Positions 42,349 through 51,563 of a stretch of DNA of 59,501 nucleotides are shown piece by piece. The stretch lies in the NCBI RefSeq assembly GCF_001279585.1, contig NZ_LGEC01000095.1, positions 1 through 59,501 on the forward strand, in the 5' to 3' direction. The DNA is from Nocardiopsis sp. NRRL B-16309 (lineage in GTDB: Bacteria > Actinomycetota > Actinomycetes > Streptosporangiales > Streptosporangiaceae). Below the pieces are notes generated by a model, which ran no database searches, was not told the DNA's origin, and saw only the letters and a program-made list of their open reading frames with translations. Within the stretch, counting starts at the first letter, position 1, and each line of letters begins with the position of its first letter. The translations under genes and the position numbers were made by a program.

Positions 42349-43010
42349 GAGGACGTCTCCCACGACCCGGGGACGGTACACGGGCGGGCTGTGCCGTCGA
42401 AGGCACGGCACCGCGGCTGGGAAATCCTCAACACGGTGGTCCTGTTCATCAGCTGGATCGCGGGCGCGGCCGCGCAGAGAGCCGGTGTGATCGGCTGTGA
42501 CGCGCCACAGTATGCCCGATTCGATGACGGTGCGCAGCCTCGCCGGGCGTCGCCGTCGTTCATGTGCTCCGCAGGGCCGCTGATCGCCAGGCGCACGCGT
42601 GGCGACGGGGACCGGGTCGGGGCACGTACCGTCAGAGTGTAAGCCACCCGAGTGGGACGTTGGGGCATGCAAGGGCCCACCGCGCGCCCGCGGGGACGGC
42701 GTTCGGGGCCTAGGCCGGTGCCCGACGGGTTGGTCGTTCGAGGGGTGGTGCTCCCCGGGCGCGCCGACGGGGCTCGCCCGCTCGCGGGAGGGACGGGAGA
42801 GACCGCCCAGGTCGCACCGGGTGGCGTCACGCAGGGCGCACCGCCCGCCACGCTCGCGCGAGCCCGGTGGGTCGCGACCGCGGGACGGGCGTGCGCACCA
42901 GGCTCGGATTCGGGAATGTCGATGTCCTCCCCCGGACACCGGCCGGCCGCGGACACCGGCCCGGGCACGGGAACCGGCCGGCCGGGGTTCCATGGAGGCC
43001 CGGGCGGACG
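42349..43010. other. Long intergenic region between ruvX and alaS
   Basis: 660 bp in which no protein or RNA gene could be recognised. It should contain the promoter of ruvX-mltG-aroE on the minus strand. Two -10-like sequences are visible, TACACT near 42640 and CATACT near 42505, without good -35 partners. Confidence 0.4.
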
Positions 43011-43044
43011 GACGGGGGCGGGACCGCGCGGTCCCGCCCCCGTC
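43011..43044 (-). terminator. alaS terminator, 34-bp perfect palindrome
   Basis: A 17-base arm beginning GACGGGGGCGGG (43011-43027) is followed without interruption by its exact complement (43028-43044), 22 bp past the alaS stop. There is no U-run. As a hairpin it would have a minimal loop and very high stability. Confidence 0.75.
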
Positions 43045-43065
43045 GTGCGTGTCGTGCGCCGTCGG

Positions 43066-45738
43066 CTAGACCGACGCCACGCGCGCCTCCACGGCGCGCA
43101 GGGCCTCGTCCACCTTGCCCGCGTCCTTGCCGCCGCCCTGGGCGATGTCCGGCTTGCCGCCGCCACCGCCGCCGAGCGCGCGGGCCGCGATACCGACCAG
43201 CTCGCCCGCCTTGATCCCGGCCCGCTGCGCGGCCTTGTTCACCGCGATGACCACGACCGGGCGGTCCTTGGGCACGGCGGTCATCGCCACGACGACCGGC
43301 TCCTCCTCGCCGAGGCGGCCGCGCACGTCCAGGACCAGGGTGCGCAGGTCGTCGGCGCCGGCGCCCTCGGGCGCGGACTCGGCCACCACCAGGGCGGAGC
43401 CGTGCCGACGCGCGCCGTCGGCGATCCGGCCCGCCGACTGGAGCACCTGGGCGGCGCGCATCCGCTCGATCTCCTTCTCCGCGGCGCGCAGCCGGGAGAC
43501 CATGGTGTCGATGCGCTCGGGCAGCTCCTCGCGCGGCGTCTTGAGCTGCTCGGAGAGCTGTCCGACCAGTGCCGACTCCTTGGACAGGCGTTTGAAGGCG
43601 TCCACGCCCACCGCCGCCTCCACGCGGCGCACGCCCGAACCGATCGAGGACTCCCCCAGCAGCTTGACGATCCCCAGCCGGGAGGTGGAGCCCACGTGGG
43701 TGCCACCGCACAGCTCGACGGAGTAGTCGCTCATCTCGACCACGCGCACCCGGTCGCCGTACTTCTCGCCGAACATGGCCAGGGCGCCCATCTTGAGCGC
43801 CTCGTCCAGGCTCTTCTCCTCCGTCCGGACCGGGATGTCGCCGGCCAGCACGTGGTTGACCTCCTCCTCGACCTCGCCGAGGCGCTCGGCGCCCAGCGCG
43901 CTGTCAGCGGTGAAGTCGAAGCGCAGCTGGCCGGGGCGGTTCTCCGAACCGGCCTGGCCCGCCGTCGGGCCCAGCGCGTTGCGCAGCGCCGAGTGGATGA
44001 GGTGCGTCGCGGAGTGGGAGCGCTCGATCGCGCGGCGGCGGCCGGTGTCGATCGACGCGTGCACGGTGTCGTCGACGACGATCTCGCCCTCGCGCACGGT
44101 CCCCCGGTGCACGAACAGGCCGGGCAGCGGCTTCTGGACGTCCTCGACGTCCACCACGCCGCGACCGTCGACCGTCAGCGTGCCGGTGTCGGCCAGCTGG
44201 CCGCCGCTCTCGCCGTAGAACGGGGTGCGGTCCAGGACGATCTCGACCTTGTCGCCCGCGCGCGCGGCCGGTGCGGCGACGCCGCCGACGACCAGGCCCT
44301 TGACCCGCGACTCGGCGGCGGAGTCGGTGTAGCCGAGGAACTCCGTCCGTCCGGCGCCCTCCAGCAGGCGCGCGTACAGCGACACGTCCGCGTTGCCGAG
44401 CTTCTTGGCCTTGGCGTCGGCCTTGGCGGTGTCCTTCTGCCGCTGCATGAGCTCGCGGAACGACGCCTCGTCCACGGACAGGCCCTGCTCGGCCGCCATC
44501 TCCAGCGTGAGGTCGATGGGGAAGCCGTAGGTGTCGTGCAGCTGGAAGGCGTCCGAGCCGGAGAACTGTGTGCCGCCCGCCTGGCGGGTGCGCTCGGCCG
44601 CGCGGCCGAAGAGCGCCGTGCCCGCGCGCAGGGTGTCGGCGAAGTTCTTCTCCTCGTTGTCGATGACCCCGTGGATGACGTCGGCCTTGTCGAGCAGGTC
44701 GGGGTAGATGTCCTTCATCGCGTCGATGCTGACGTCGGTCAGCTCGTGCAGGAAGAGGGTGTCGCTCTCCCCCGAGAGCAGGCGCAGGTTGCGGATGGAG
44801 CGGCGCAGGATCCGGCGCAGGACGTAGCCGGCCTTCTCGTTGCCGGGCTTGACGCCGTCGCCGACGAGCATCACGGCGCTGCGCACGTGGTCGGCGACCA
44901 CGCGCAGCATGACGTCGTGGTCGTGGTCGGCGCCGTAGCTGGTCCCGGTCAGCTCCGCGGCGCGGTGCAGGACGCGGCCGATGATGTCGGTCTCGTAGAT
45001 GTTGTCGACGCCCTGCAGGACCGCCGCGAGGCGCTCCAGGCCCAGGCCGGTGTCGATGTTCTTCTTGGGCAGCTCGCCGAGGATGGGGAAGCCGCCCTTG
45101 TCGCCGCCCTCGCCCCGCTCGTACTGCATGAAGACGAGGTTCCAGATCTCGATGTAGCGGTTCTCGTCCGCCTCGGGGCCGCCCTCGGCGCCGTACTCGG
45201 GGCCGCGGTCGTAGAAGATCTCGGAGCAGGGGCCACAGGGTCCGGGCACGCCCATGGACCAGTAGTTCTCCTCCATGCCCATGCGCTGGATGCGCTCGGG
45301 GCGCACGCCGACCTCGTCGCGCCAGATCCGCGCGGCCTCGTCGTCGTCCAGGTAGACGGTGACCCACAGCTTCTCGGGGTCGATACCGAAGCCGCCGTCC
45401 TCGACGGGCGTGGTCACCAGCTCCCACGCCAGCGGGATCGCGCGCTCCTTGAAGTAGTCGCCGAAGGAGAAGTTGCCGAGCATCTGGAAGAAGGTCGCGT
45501 GCCGGGAGGTCTTGCCGACCTCCTCGATGTCCTTGGTGCGGATGCACTTCTGGACACTGGTGGCCGTGCTGTAGTCGGGCGTGCGCTGGCCCAGGAAGTA
45601 GGGCTTGAACGGGACCATGCCTGCGGGCACCAGCAGCAGCGTGGGGTCTTCGGCGATGAGGCTTGCCGAGGGCACCACGGTGTGTCCGTTCTTCTCGAAG
45701 AAACCGAGGAAGCGGCGCGCGATCTCTGCCGTCTCCAT
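43066..45738 (-). CDS. alaS: Alanyl-tRNA synthetase
   Basis: 890 aa. Class IIc synthetase that also edits Ser- and Gly-tRNA-Ala. The catalytic domain begins METAEIARRFLGFFEKNGH, with the motif 2 region FGDYFKERAIPLAWELV and GLGLERLAAVLQGVDN. The editing domain has the zinc-binding HSATHLIHSAL near residue 570 and CGGTHVGSTSRLG near residue 670. The C-terminal C-Ala domain ends with the Gly-rich LGGGGGGKPDIAQGGGKD. The ATG at 45738 has GGAGGG 8 nt upstream. Confidence 0.98.
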   Translation of the reverse strand: METAEIARRFLGFFEKNGHTVVPSASLIAEDPTLLLVPAGMVPFKPYFLGQRTPDYSTATSVQKCIRTKDIEEVGKTSRHATFFQMLGNFSFGDYFKERAIPLAWELVTTPVEDGGFGIDPEKLWVTVYLDDDEAARIWRDEVGVRPERIQRMGMEENYWSMGVPGPCGPCSEIFYDRGPEYGAEGGPEADENRYIEIWNLVFMQYERGEGGDKGGFPILGELPKKNIDTGLGLERLAAVLQGVDNIYETDIIGRVLHRAAELTGTSYGADHDHDVMLRVVADHVRSAVMLVGDGVKPGNEKAGYVLRRILRRSIRNLRLLSGESDTLFLHELTDVSIDAMKDIYPDLLDKADVIHGVIDNEEKNFADTLRAGTALFGRAAERTRQAGGTQFSGSDAFQLHDTYGFPIDLTLEMAAEQGLSVDEASFRELMQRQKDTAKADAKAKKLGNADVSLYARLLEGAGRTEFLGYTDSAAESRVKGLVVGGVAAPAARAGDKVEIVLDRTPFYGESGGQLADTGTLTVDGRGVVDVEDVQKPLPGLFVHRGTVREGEIVVDDTVHASIDTGRRRAIERSHSATHLIHSALRNALGPTAGQAGSENRPGQLRFDFTADSALGAERLGEVEEEVNHVLAGDIPVRTEEKSLDEALKMGALAMFGEKYGDRVRVVEMSDYSVELCGGTHVGSTSRLGIVKLLGESSIGSGVRRVEAAVGVDAFKRLSKESALVGQLSEQLKTPREELPERIDTMVSRLRAAEKEIERMRAAQVLQSAGRIADGARRHGSALVVAESAPEGAGADDLRTLVLDVRGRLGEEEPVVVAMTAVPKDRPVVVIAVNKAAQRAGIKAGELVGIAARALGGGGGGKPDIAQGGGKDAGKVDEALRAVEARVASV

Positions 45739-46119
45739 TGATGCCCTCCTGTGCTTGGCTGCGCCGCCCGGGGCGACGTGGGGGTCCCGCGGGCGGGACC
45801 GTCGTGTGGTGTGCTCGGTGGTGGCCCATCGTAGAGGGAGCCGCGACACCGGCGCGCGTGGTTTACGGCGGCCGCCTGGGACCCGCTCTGATGACGACAA
45901 CGGCGGCGGCTGCGTTGTTCCAAGGCTATCGCCGCTGGCCACCGCGCGGGTCCCCGCCGGTTCCGGAGCACGCGGCCGCGGGCCCGGGCCGGTCGGGAGT
46001 GGCGGGGAGGGGGACCGGCCGCGGGTCTGCCGGATCCGTCGGTCCGGCCGGTGGTACGGGAGGCGGGGCCGGGGCGCGGCGGCGCGGCCGGGCGAACGGC
46101 CGTGACCGGCGGGGGAACA
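45739..46119. other. Intergenic region between alaS and the CHRD-like gene
   Basis: 380 bp with no recognised gene; it should contain the alaS promoter on the minus strand, but no convincing -35/-10 pair was found. Confidence 0.4.
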
Positions 46120-46153
46120 CGCGGTCCGGCGGGCGGGCGACCGCCGGACCGCG
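46120..46153 (-). terminator. Terminator of the CHRD-like gene
   Basis: A 13-bp perfect stem, CGCGGTCCGGCGG (46120-46132) with CCGCCGGACCGCG (46141-46153), 8-nt loop, 12 bp after the stop codon. Confidence 0.65.
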
Positions 46154-46165
46154 GGCGTCGGCGGG

Positions 46166-46813
46166 TCAGTCGGCCATGTGCAGAGGTCCGCAGGCGGCCG
46201 GGTTGGTGGCCTCCATGGGCAGGTTCGGGTCGAGTTCGCTGGCGCCCAGGACGTCGCCGTAGGTTCCGTCGCCGTCGTAGTCGATGCCGTGGACGACGAT
46301 CACGGCGTTGTCCGCGCGGATCGCGTCGGCCGCGGCCTGGCTGAGGTCGAACGTGCGGTCGTAGGAGATGGTGCCGCCGGGAGCCGTCGGGAAGCGGTCG
46401 ACGGCCAGGCCGCTGCTCGCGCTGGTGTCCCCCTCAGTGGTGAGCGAGGTCTCCACGGCGCCGTAGGCGTCCAGGCCGTCGAGGGTGCTGAGGGCCCGCT
46501 TGCCGTTGTGCAGGCCCGCGTCGTAGTCGGTCGGGCACTCGCCCCGGCCGCCGATGTGGATGTGCTGGGCGTGCGGGTGGTCGGCGAGGATCTCGTCCAC
46601 TTCGACGCGCACCCGCGCGGTGTCGCCGTCCAGCCAGACGGTGGTCGTTCCCGACGCCTGTGACTTGTTGACCGTCACCGGCGCGAGGTGCGCCGTGTAC
46701 TTCTCGATCCCGTCGTAGCCGGACCAGTCGTCGGCCTGGGCAGTGCCCATCACCATCGGTACGGACGCCGCGGTGGCGGCGGCGAGACAGAGGAGTCGCT
46801 TCGTGAAGCTCAT
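46166..46813 (-). CDS. Secreted CHRD-domain-like protein
   Basis: 215 aa. A Sec signal peptide (KRLLCLAAATAASVPMVMGTAQA, cleavage after AQA near residue 27) precedes an extracellular beta-rich domain with HAQHIHIGGRGECP near residue 85 and VIVVHGIDYDGDGTYGD near residue 175. The histidine pattern and strand layout resemble CHRD domains, a superoxide-dismutase-like sandwich fold without clear enzymatic function. The two cysteines (GECPTDY, AACGPLHM) may form a disulfide. The ATG at 46813 has GGAAGG upstream. Confidence 0.75.
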   Translation of the reverse strand: MSFTKRLLCLAAATAASVPMVMGTAQADDWSGYDGIEKYTAHLAPVTVNKSQASGTTTVWLDGDTARVRVEVDEILADHPHAQHIHIGGRGECPTDYDAGLHNGKRALSTLDGLDAYGAVETSLTTEGDTSASSGLAVDRFPTAPGGTISYDRTFDLSQAAADAIRADNAVIVVHGIDYDGDGTYGDVLGASELDPNLPMEATNPAACGPLHMAD

Positions 46814-46933
46814 GGCACCTTCCAGAGACAAGGGACGTTACCAAGAGCGACATTAACACTACCCTGCGCAGTGGAACGGAGGATCGCCAGCCGACCCGCC
46901 ACCCGAGTGCCAGGGCCGCGGACCCGTACGGGT

Positions 46934-47224
46934 TCAGCCCCCGGAGGGCAGCCGGCCCCGGTCCCCCGCCGTGTCCTCGGCGCCCAGCGCGCGTCGGCCC
47001 TCGCGGGGCGCGTAACGCCGCAGGAGCTCGGCCTCCTGGTCGCGGACCGCGTCGGCCAGGTCCTCGTTGAGTTCGCGCAGGGCGCCCCGGTACTCGCCGA
47101 CCCGCCCCTCGACCCGGTCGGCGAGACCGCCCGGGCTCATGGCGCGCCGCGCGCGGTGGAACCGGTGCACCGCGTAGCCGCCCGCGGCGGCGCCGGCGGC
47201 GAGGTAGAGGAGTCGGCCGATCAC
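46934..47224 (-). CDS. Small membrane-associated protein, DUF6167-like
   Basis: 96 aa from a GTG at 47224 that overlaps the stop of the preceding gene (GTGA). An N-terminal hydrophobic helix (LLYLAAGAAAGGYAV) is followed by a charged helical region (EYRGALRELNEDLADAVRDQEAELLRR). In Streptomyces a protein like this lies next to the DUF948 gene upstream of alaS, and the same order occurs here. Function unknown; the pair is expected to act at the membrane. Confidence 0.75.
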   Translation of the reverse strand: MIGRLLYLAAGAAAGGYAVHRFHRARRAMSPGGLADRVEGRVGEYRGALRELNEDLADAVRDQEAELLRRYAPREGRRALGAEDTAGDRGRLPSGG

Positions 47225-47616
47225 CGGCGGGCCTCCTTGCGGCGGCGGCTGCGCACGAGCGCCAGGGTGCGGCGCTGGCCGAGGACGCGGCGGACGGCGT
47301 AGGAGAAGGAGGCCACCTTGACCAGCGGCCCGGTGACCACCGACCGCGTCAGCGCGGTCACCGTGGACACGTCCTCCGACGTGGCCTGCATGTTGGCGGT
47401 GATCTCCTCGACCCGTTCGAGCGAGGTGTTGGTGCGCTCCACCGTGGAGGCGACGTCCTCCAGCAGCGGAGGCGTGCGGTCGCCCAGGTCGGAGACGACC
47501 CTGGTCGCCGCGTTGATGAGCTTGATGAGTCTGACGAGCGCCACGCACAGGAACGTGGCCAGCACCGCCCAGACCACCGCGGCGACGAGCGCGGCGACGT
47601 CCACTCCGGTCAGCAT
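47221..47616 (-). CDS. DUF948 membrane/coiled-coil protein
   Basis: 131 aa. A single N-terminal transmembrane helix (about residues 6-28) is followed by a helical DUF948 region (DRTPPLLEDVASTVERTNTSLERVEEI) that is probably a coiled coil, and a basic tail (RSRRRKEARR). The DUF948 family includes stress-associated YtxG-type proteins. It is translationally coupled to the next gene. Confidence 0.85.
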   Translation of the reverse strand: MLTGVDVAALVAAVVWAVLATFLCVALVRLIKLINAATRVVSDLGDRTPPLLEDVASTVERTNTSLERVEEITANMQATSEDVSTVTALTRSVVTGPLVKVASFSYAVRRVLGQRRTLALVRSRRRKEARR

Positions 47617-47992
47617 GCGTGCTCCGAGGACAGATAGAGGGCTTCTGAGTCGGGACGGGTCCCCCGCCGTCTCGGTCCGGGGGCGCGTCCGGGGTCGGGG
47701 GGACCGGCGACTGCGCCGGGTCCGGCCTCCCGCGGGGGACCGGCGACGGGCGTCGAACAGCGCCCGGTCCGGTTTCGGCCGACCCTATCGCGTCCAGGGG
47801 CCGACCGGGCGGGCACGCCACGGTGTCCGCGGATCACATCCGTGTCGCGACCAGTGAACGAGTTGGCCGATGCGGGACACCCGTATCGACGTCGGACCGC
47901 CCCTCCAGGACAATCACTACAGAGCGGGATCTTCACTACGATGTCCGGACACTCCGCCGACACGCGGCCGCAGAAGCACCGACAGGACCCCC
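47617..47992 (+). promoter_or_regulatory. Divergent promoter region between the DUF948 gene and the pseudokinase
   Basis: A 376-bp region without a gene. On the plus strand TACGAT (47937-47942) is a plausible -10 for the kinase-like gene. TCACTAC occurs twice (47914-47920 and 47933-47939), 19 bp apart, the second copy overlapping that -10. Confidence 0.35.
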
Positions 47993-49549
47993 ATGAGCCC
48001 ACGTTCTCCCCGAGAGATCTCCGTACTGGTACCACCGGACCTGGCGCCCCTGTACCCGGACGACCCCGCACGGATCGGCCCGTACCTCGTCCTGGGCAGA
48101 CTCGGCCAGGGGGCCACCGGCACGGTCTACGCGGCGGTGGACACCTCCTCCACCACCTCCGCCGACCGCCTCGTGGCCGTCAAGACGCTGCGCTCGCCCG
48201 AACTGGAGTCCCCCGACGTCTACCCGGCCCTGGCCGAACGCCTGCGCGCGCTGTCCACCGTCGACTCCCCCCGCGTGGTCACGCCGCTGGCCTTCGACAG
48301 TGACGCCAATCCGCCGTGGCAGGCCATGCCCTACCTGGCGGGGGAACGGCTCTCGCACTACGTCACCAAGCGCGGCGGCCTGGGCACCGGCAAGCTCATC
48401 GCTCTGGCGACCGGCCTGGCCGAAGGGCTCGCGGTCCTGCACGCGCGCGGCGTGGCGCACGGTTCGCTGCGCCCGAGCGAGGTCCTGCTGGAGTCGCACG
48501 GCCCGCACATCATGGAGTGCGCCGTCCCCGCCTCCGCCGAGCGGCTGCGCGGGTCGGGCGCCACCTGGCTCGCCCCCGAACGGTACCGGGGCGGCGTGGC
48601 CACGCCCGCCGCCGACGTCTTCGCCTGGGGCGCGGTCGTGGCCTTCGCCGGGACCGGGCGGCTGCCCTTCGGCACCGGCGAGCCCGACGAGATCGCCGAA
48701 CGCGCTGCCCGGGGCGCCTTCAACCTCGACGGGCTGGCCAAGGGGCTGCGGCCCGTGGTCGCCCGCGCCCTGTCCCCCGACCCGGACGAGCGCCCCGGCC
48801 TGCGCGAGGTCACCGGCGCCGTCATCGCGGTCTGGCAGGCCGAGAACGGCGAGGAGGCCACCACGCCCGGCCGCGACGAACTGGCCCTGATCCTGGAGCG
48901 CGAGTGGCACGCGGTCGAGCCGCCCGCGCGGGTACCCGAGGTCATCCGGCTGGAGGGCCGCCTGTCCCGGCGCCGGCCCGCGCGCGTGCTGTTCCTGGCC
49001 GGGACCGCCGCCCTGGCGCTGGGCCTCATCGGTGTCGGGGTGTGGGGGGTCGCCCGGCTGCTCGACGACGAACCGGACGAGGAGCTGGTCTCGGAGGTCG
49101 CCGACGAGGAGGACGCGGTCGTGGTGGCGACCGACGAGGAGGAGGACCTGACGATGGTCGTCCGTATCGATCCGGCCGAGCAGGAGTCACCGGAGACCGG
49201 CCCCTGGGTCTACACGCCGGTGGTCCACCCCGTGGAGGAGAGCGGCGAGCCGATCACCGGCCAGGGCGTGCCCGGCCACGACGAGTGGGCGGGGCAGTGG
49301 GAGGAGGCGGGCGAGTCCGGCGAGGCGGTCATCGCTCCCGACGCCGAGGTGCTGTGCGCGAAGTTCTGCGCCGCCCCCGACCACGTGTTCGTCGACGCGG
49401 ACGGACGCGGCACCTGGGAGCTGACCGGCCAGGACTTCATCGAGTACCTGTCCTGGGGCCCGGTGGTGATCGTGGAGGTCACCTTCGCCGAGCAGGAGGA
49501 CGAGGGTCCGCGGGAGATCGTGTCGGTCGTGGAGCGCTTCACCACCTGA
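47993..49549 (+). CDS. Membrane-anchored serine/threonine protein kinase-like protein, probable pseudokinase
   Basis: 518 aa. The cytoplasmic kinase-like domain (about residues 20-290) has a Gly-loop LGQGATGTVYAA and lysine in LVAVKTLRS. The catalytic loop, normally HRDLKPxN, reads HGSLRPSEVLL, so the catalytic Asp is Ser, and the DFG position reads MECAVPA, so the metal-binding Asp is absent. A single membrane helix (RVLFLAGTAALALGLIGVGVWGV) lies near 345-367, and an acidic extracellular part of about 150 residues contains a Cys pair (LCAKFCAAP). The ATG at 47993 is followed by an Arg-containing N-terminus. Likely a regulatory scaffold rather than an active kinase. Confidence 0.85.
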   Translation: MSPRSPREISVLVPPDLAPLYPDDPARIGPYLVLGRLGQGATGTVYAAVDTSSTTSADRLVAVKTLRSPELESPDVYPALAERLRALSTVDSPRVVTPLAFDSDANPPWQAMPYLAGERLSHYVTKRGGLGTGKLIALATGLAEGLAVLHARGVAHGSLRPSEVLLESHGPHIMECAVPASAERLRGSGATWLAPERYRGGVATPAADVFAWGAVVAFAGTGRLPFGTGEPDEIAERAARGAFNLDGLAKGLRPVVARALSPDPDERPGLREVTGAVIAVWQAENGEEATTPGRDELALILEREWHAVEPPARVPEVIRLEGRLSRRRPARVLFLAGTAALALGLIGVGVWGVARLLDDEPDEELVSEVADEEDAVVVATDEEEDLTMVVRIDPAEQESPETGPWVYTPVVHPVEESGEPITGQGVPGHDEWAGQWEEAGESGEAVIAPDAEVLCAKFCAAPDHVFVDADGRGTWELTGQDFIEYLSWGPVVIVEVTFAEQEDEGPREIVSVVERFTT

Positions 49550-49568
49550 GGGCCGGGCGGCCGGGCGC

Positions 49569-50069
49569 TCACCGCGGCCCGGCCGCCACCCGCTGGAGCA
49601 GCTCCATCCGCTCGCGCAGTTCGTCCGCCAGGTCCGGGGCCGCGATCCGGTCGCGCTGCGCGCGGGTGCGGGCGCGGACCAGGAGGGTCAGCAGTGTCCC
49701 GGCCACGGTCCCGGTGAAGGTGACGGTGTTGACCAGCTCCTCCTCGTCCCGCGGGTACCCAGCGGGGTCCTCGAACACCTCCGTGGACACGATCCGCTCG
49801 CCGGGCACGATCTCCCGGAAGGTCCCGTGGAAGGCGATCTCGTCGCCGCCGACCTCCATCGCGTACCGCCACCGGCCGCCGACGCGCAGGTCGACGCGGA
49901 CGTCGGTGGCCCGCCCCGCCGACCCGGCCCACCAGCGGCGCACCAGGTCGGGATCGGTCCAGGCGCGGTAGACCCGCTGCGGCGGGACGGCCAGCTCCGC
50001 GGTCACCAGGATCTGGTCGTCGCCGGGCAGGGTCATCGTCAGACGCGTGTCGGTCGCCACCGCGTTCAC
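49569..50069 (-). CDS. SRPBCC/AHSA1-family protein
   Basis: 166 aa from a GTG at 50069. START-like helix-grip fold of the Aha1 C-terminal type: ELAVPPQRVYRAWTDPDLVRRWW, then LRVGGRWRYAM, GTFREIVPGERIVST, and a last long helix. Such proteins bind hydrophobic ligands; many accompany ArsR regulators, but none is here. It is convergent with the pseudokinase gene (20 bp between stops), with a GC-rich shared region likely serving as terminator. Confidence 0.85.
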   Translation of the reverse strand: MNAVATDTRLTMTLPGDDQILVTAELAVPPQRVYRAWTDPDLVRRWWAGSAGRATDVRVDLRVGGRWRYAMEVGGDEIAFHGTFREIVPGERIVSTEVFEDPAGYPRDEEELVNTVTFTGTVAGTLLTLLVRARTRAQRDRIAAPDLADELRERMELLQRVAAGPR

Positions 50070-50141
50070 CCCCGTGCGCTGCCGGGCGGTCGCCCACGGG
50101 TGTACCTACCCCGCCGGCGGCCCTCCGACCTGGGGGCGTGG

Positions 50142-51554
50142 TCAGCGGCCGCCCCTGACCACGTCCCGGATGCGCTGGAGGACCTCGCCGAAGCGGCGCT
50201 CGGCCCCGTGCGCGGTGGGGCGGTAGTACTCGCGGTCGACGAGTTCGTCGGGCGCGTACTGCTGTGCCACGACGCCGCCGGGGAAGTCGTGCGCGTTCCG
50301 GTAGCCCTGGCCGTGGCCGAGCTCGGCGGCGCCCTTGTAGTGCCCGTCGCGCAGGTGGCCCGGCACCTGCCCGATCCGGCCGGCGCGCACGTCGGCGATG
50401 GCGGAGTCCACGGCGCTGATCACGGAGTTGGACTTGGGCGCCAGGCTGATGTGGATGACCGCCTGGGCCAGGTTGATGCGCGCCTCGGGCATGCCGATGA
50501 GCTGGACCGCCTGCGCGGCGGCGACGGCGGTCTGCAACGCGGTGGGGTCGGCCATCCCCACGTCCTCGCTGGCGTGCACCACGATCCGGCGGGCGATGAA
50601 GCGGGGGTCCTCCCCCGCCTCGAACATCCGGGCGAGGTAGTGCAGCGCCGCGTCGGGATCGCTGCCGCGCATGCTCTTGATGAACGCGCTGATGACGTCG
50701 TAGTGCTGGTCGCCGGAGCGGTCGTAGCGCACCGCGTGCCGGTCGACCGCCCGTTCGACGTGCTCGGCGGTGATGGTGGCGGGCTCGGCGCGGGCGGGGC
50801 GCGTACCCGAGGCGTCCGCCGGGGCCGGCCCCTCCTCGCCCCCGGCCTCCCCGTCCGGGGGCGGGAGGCGGGTGGGCCCCGAGACCAGCGCGGCGGCCTC
50901 CAGGTAGGTGAGGGAGCGCCGCCCGTCGCCTCCGGCGAGGCGCACGAGGTGGTCGGCGGCCTCCTCGGTGAGGGTGTAGCGCCCGTCCAGGCCGCGTTCG
51001 TCGGTCAGCGCGCGGGCGATGAGGGCGCGCACGTCGTCCTCGTCCAGGGACTCCAGCGTGAGCAGCAACGACCGGGACAGCAGCGGGCTGACCACGGAGA
51101 AGAACGGGTTCTCGGTGGTGGCGCCGATGAAGCTCACCCAGCGGTTCTCCACGGCGGGCAGCAGGGCGTCCTGCTGGGTCTTGTTGAAGCGGTGGACCTC
51201 GTCCACGAACAGCAGCGTGCGGGTCCCGTGCATCCCCATGCGCCGCCGTGCCTCGTCCACGACCGCGCGGACGTCCTTCACGCCCGCGTTGACCGCGGAC
51301 AGCTCCACGAACCGGCGCTTGGTGACCCGGCTGACGACGGTGGCCAGGGTGGTCTTGCCCGTCCCGGGCGGCCCCCACAGGAACACGGACATGGGCGCGT
51401 CGTCCTCGACCAGGCGGCGCAGCGGGCTGCCGGTGCCCAGGAGGTGCCGTTGGCCCACGACCTCGTCCAGGGTGCGCGGGCGCATGCGGACGGCGAGGGG
51501 TTCCTGGCCCTTGGCGGCTTCGGATCCGGCATCGTCAAAGAGTGTTTCGGACAC
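50142..51554 (-). CDS. rarA: Replication-associated recombination AAA+ ATPase RarA/MgsA
   Basis: 470 aa. AAA+ clamp-loader-like ATPase acting at stalled replication forks. Walker A GPPGTGKTT near residue 60, Walker B LLFVDEVHRF near 115, sensor 1 GATTENP near 145, and the family-typical C-terminal tetramerisation region (SNSVISAVDSAIADVR, VPGHLRDGHYKGAA). An insertion of about 35 Pro/Ala/Glu-rich residues sits after EAAALVSG, in the lid region. Starts at a GTG (51554). Confidence 0.95.
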   Translation of the reverse strand: MSETLFDDAGSEAAKGQEPLAVRMRPRTLDEVVGQRHLLGTGSPLRRLVEDDAPMSVFLWGPPGTGKTTLATVVSRVTKRRFVELSAVNAGVKDVRAVVDEARRRMGMHGTRTLLFVDEVHRFNKTQQDALLPAVENRWVSFIGATTENPFFSVVSPLLSRSLLLTLESLDEDDVRALIARALTDERGLDGRYTLTEEAADHLVRLAGGDGRRSLTYLEAAALVSGPTRLPPPDGEAGGEEGPAPADASGTRPARAEPATITAEHVERAVDRHAVRYDRSGDQHYDVISAFIKSMRGSDPDAALHYLARMFEAGEDPRFIARRIVVHASEDVGMADPTALQTAVAAAQAVQLIGMPEARINLAQAVIHISLAPKSNSVISAVDSAIADVRAGRIGQVPGHLRDGHYKGAAELGHGQGYRNAHDFPGGVVAQQYAPDELVDREYYRPTAHGAERRFGEVLQRIRDVVRGGR

Positions 51555-51563
51555 CCACCGAGA

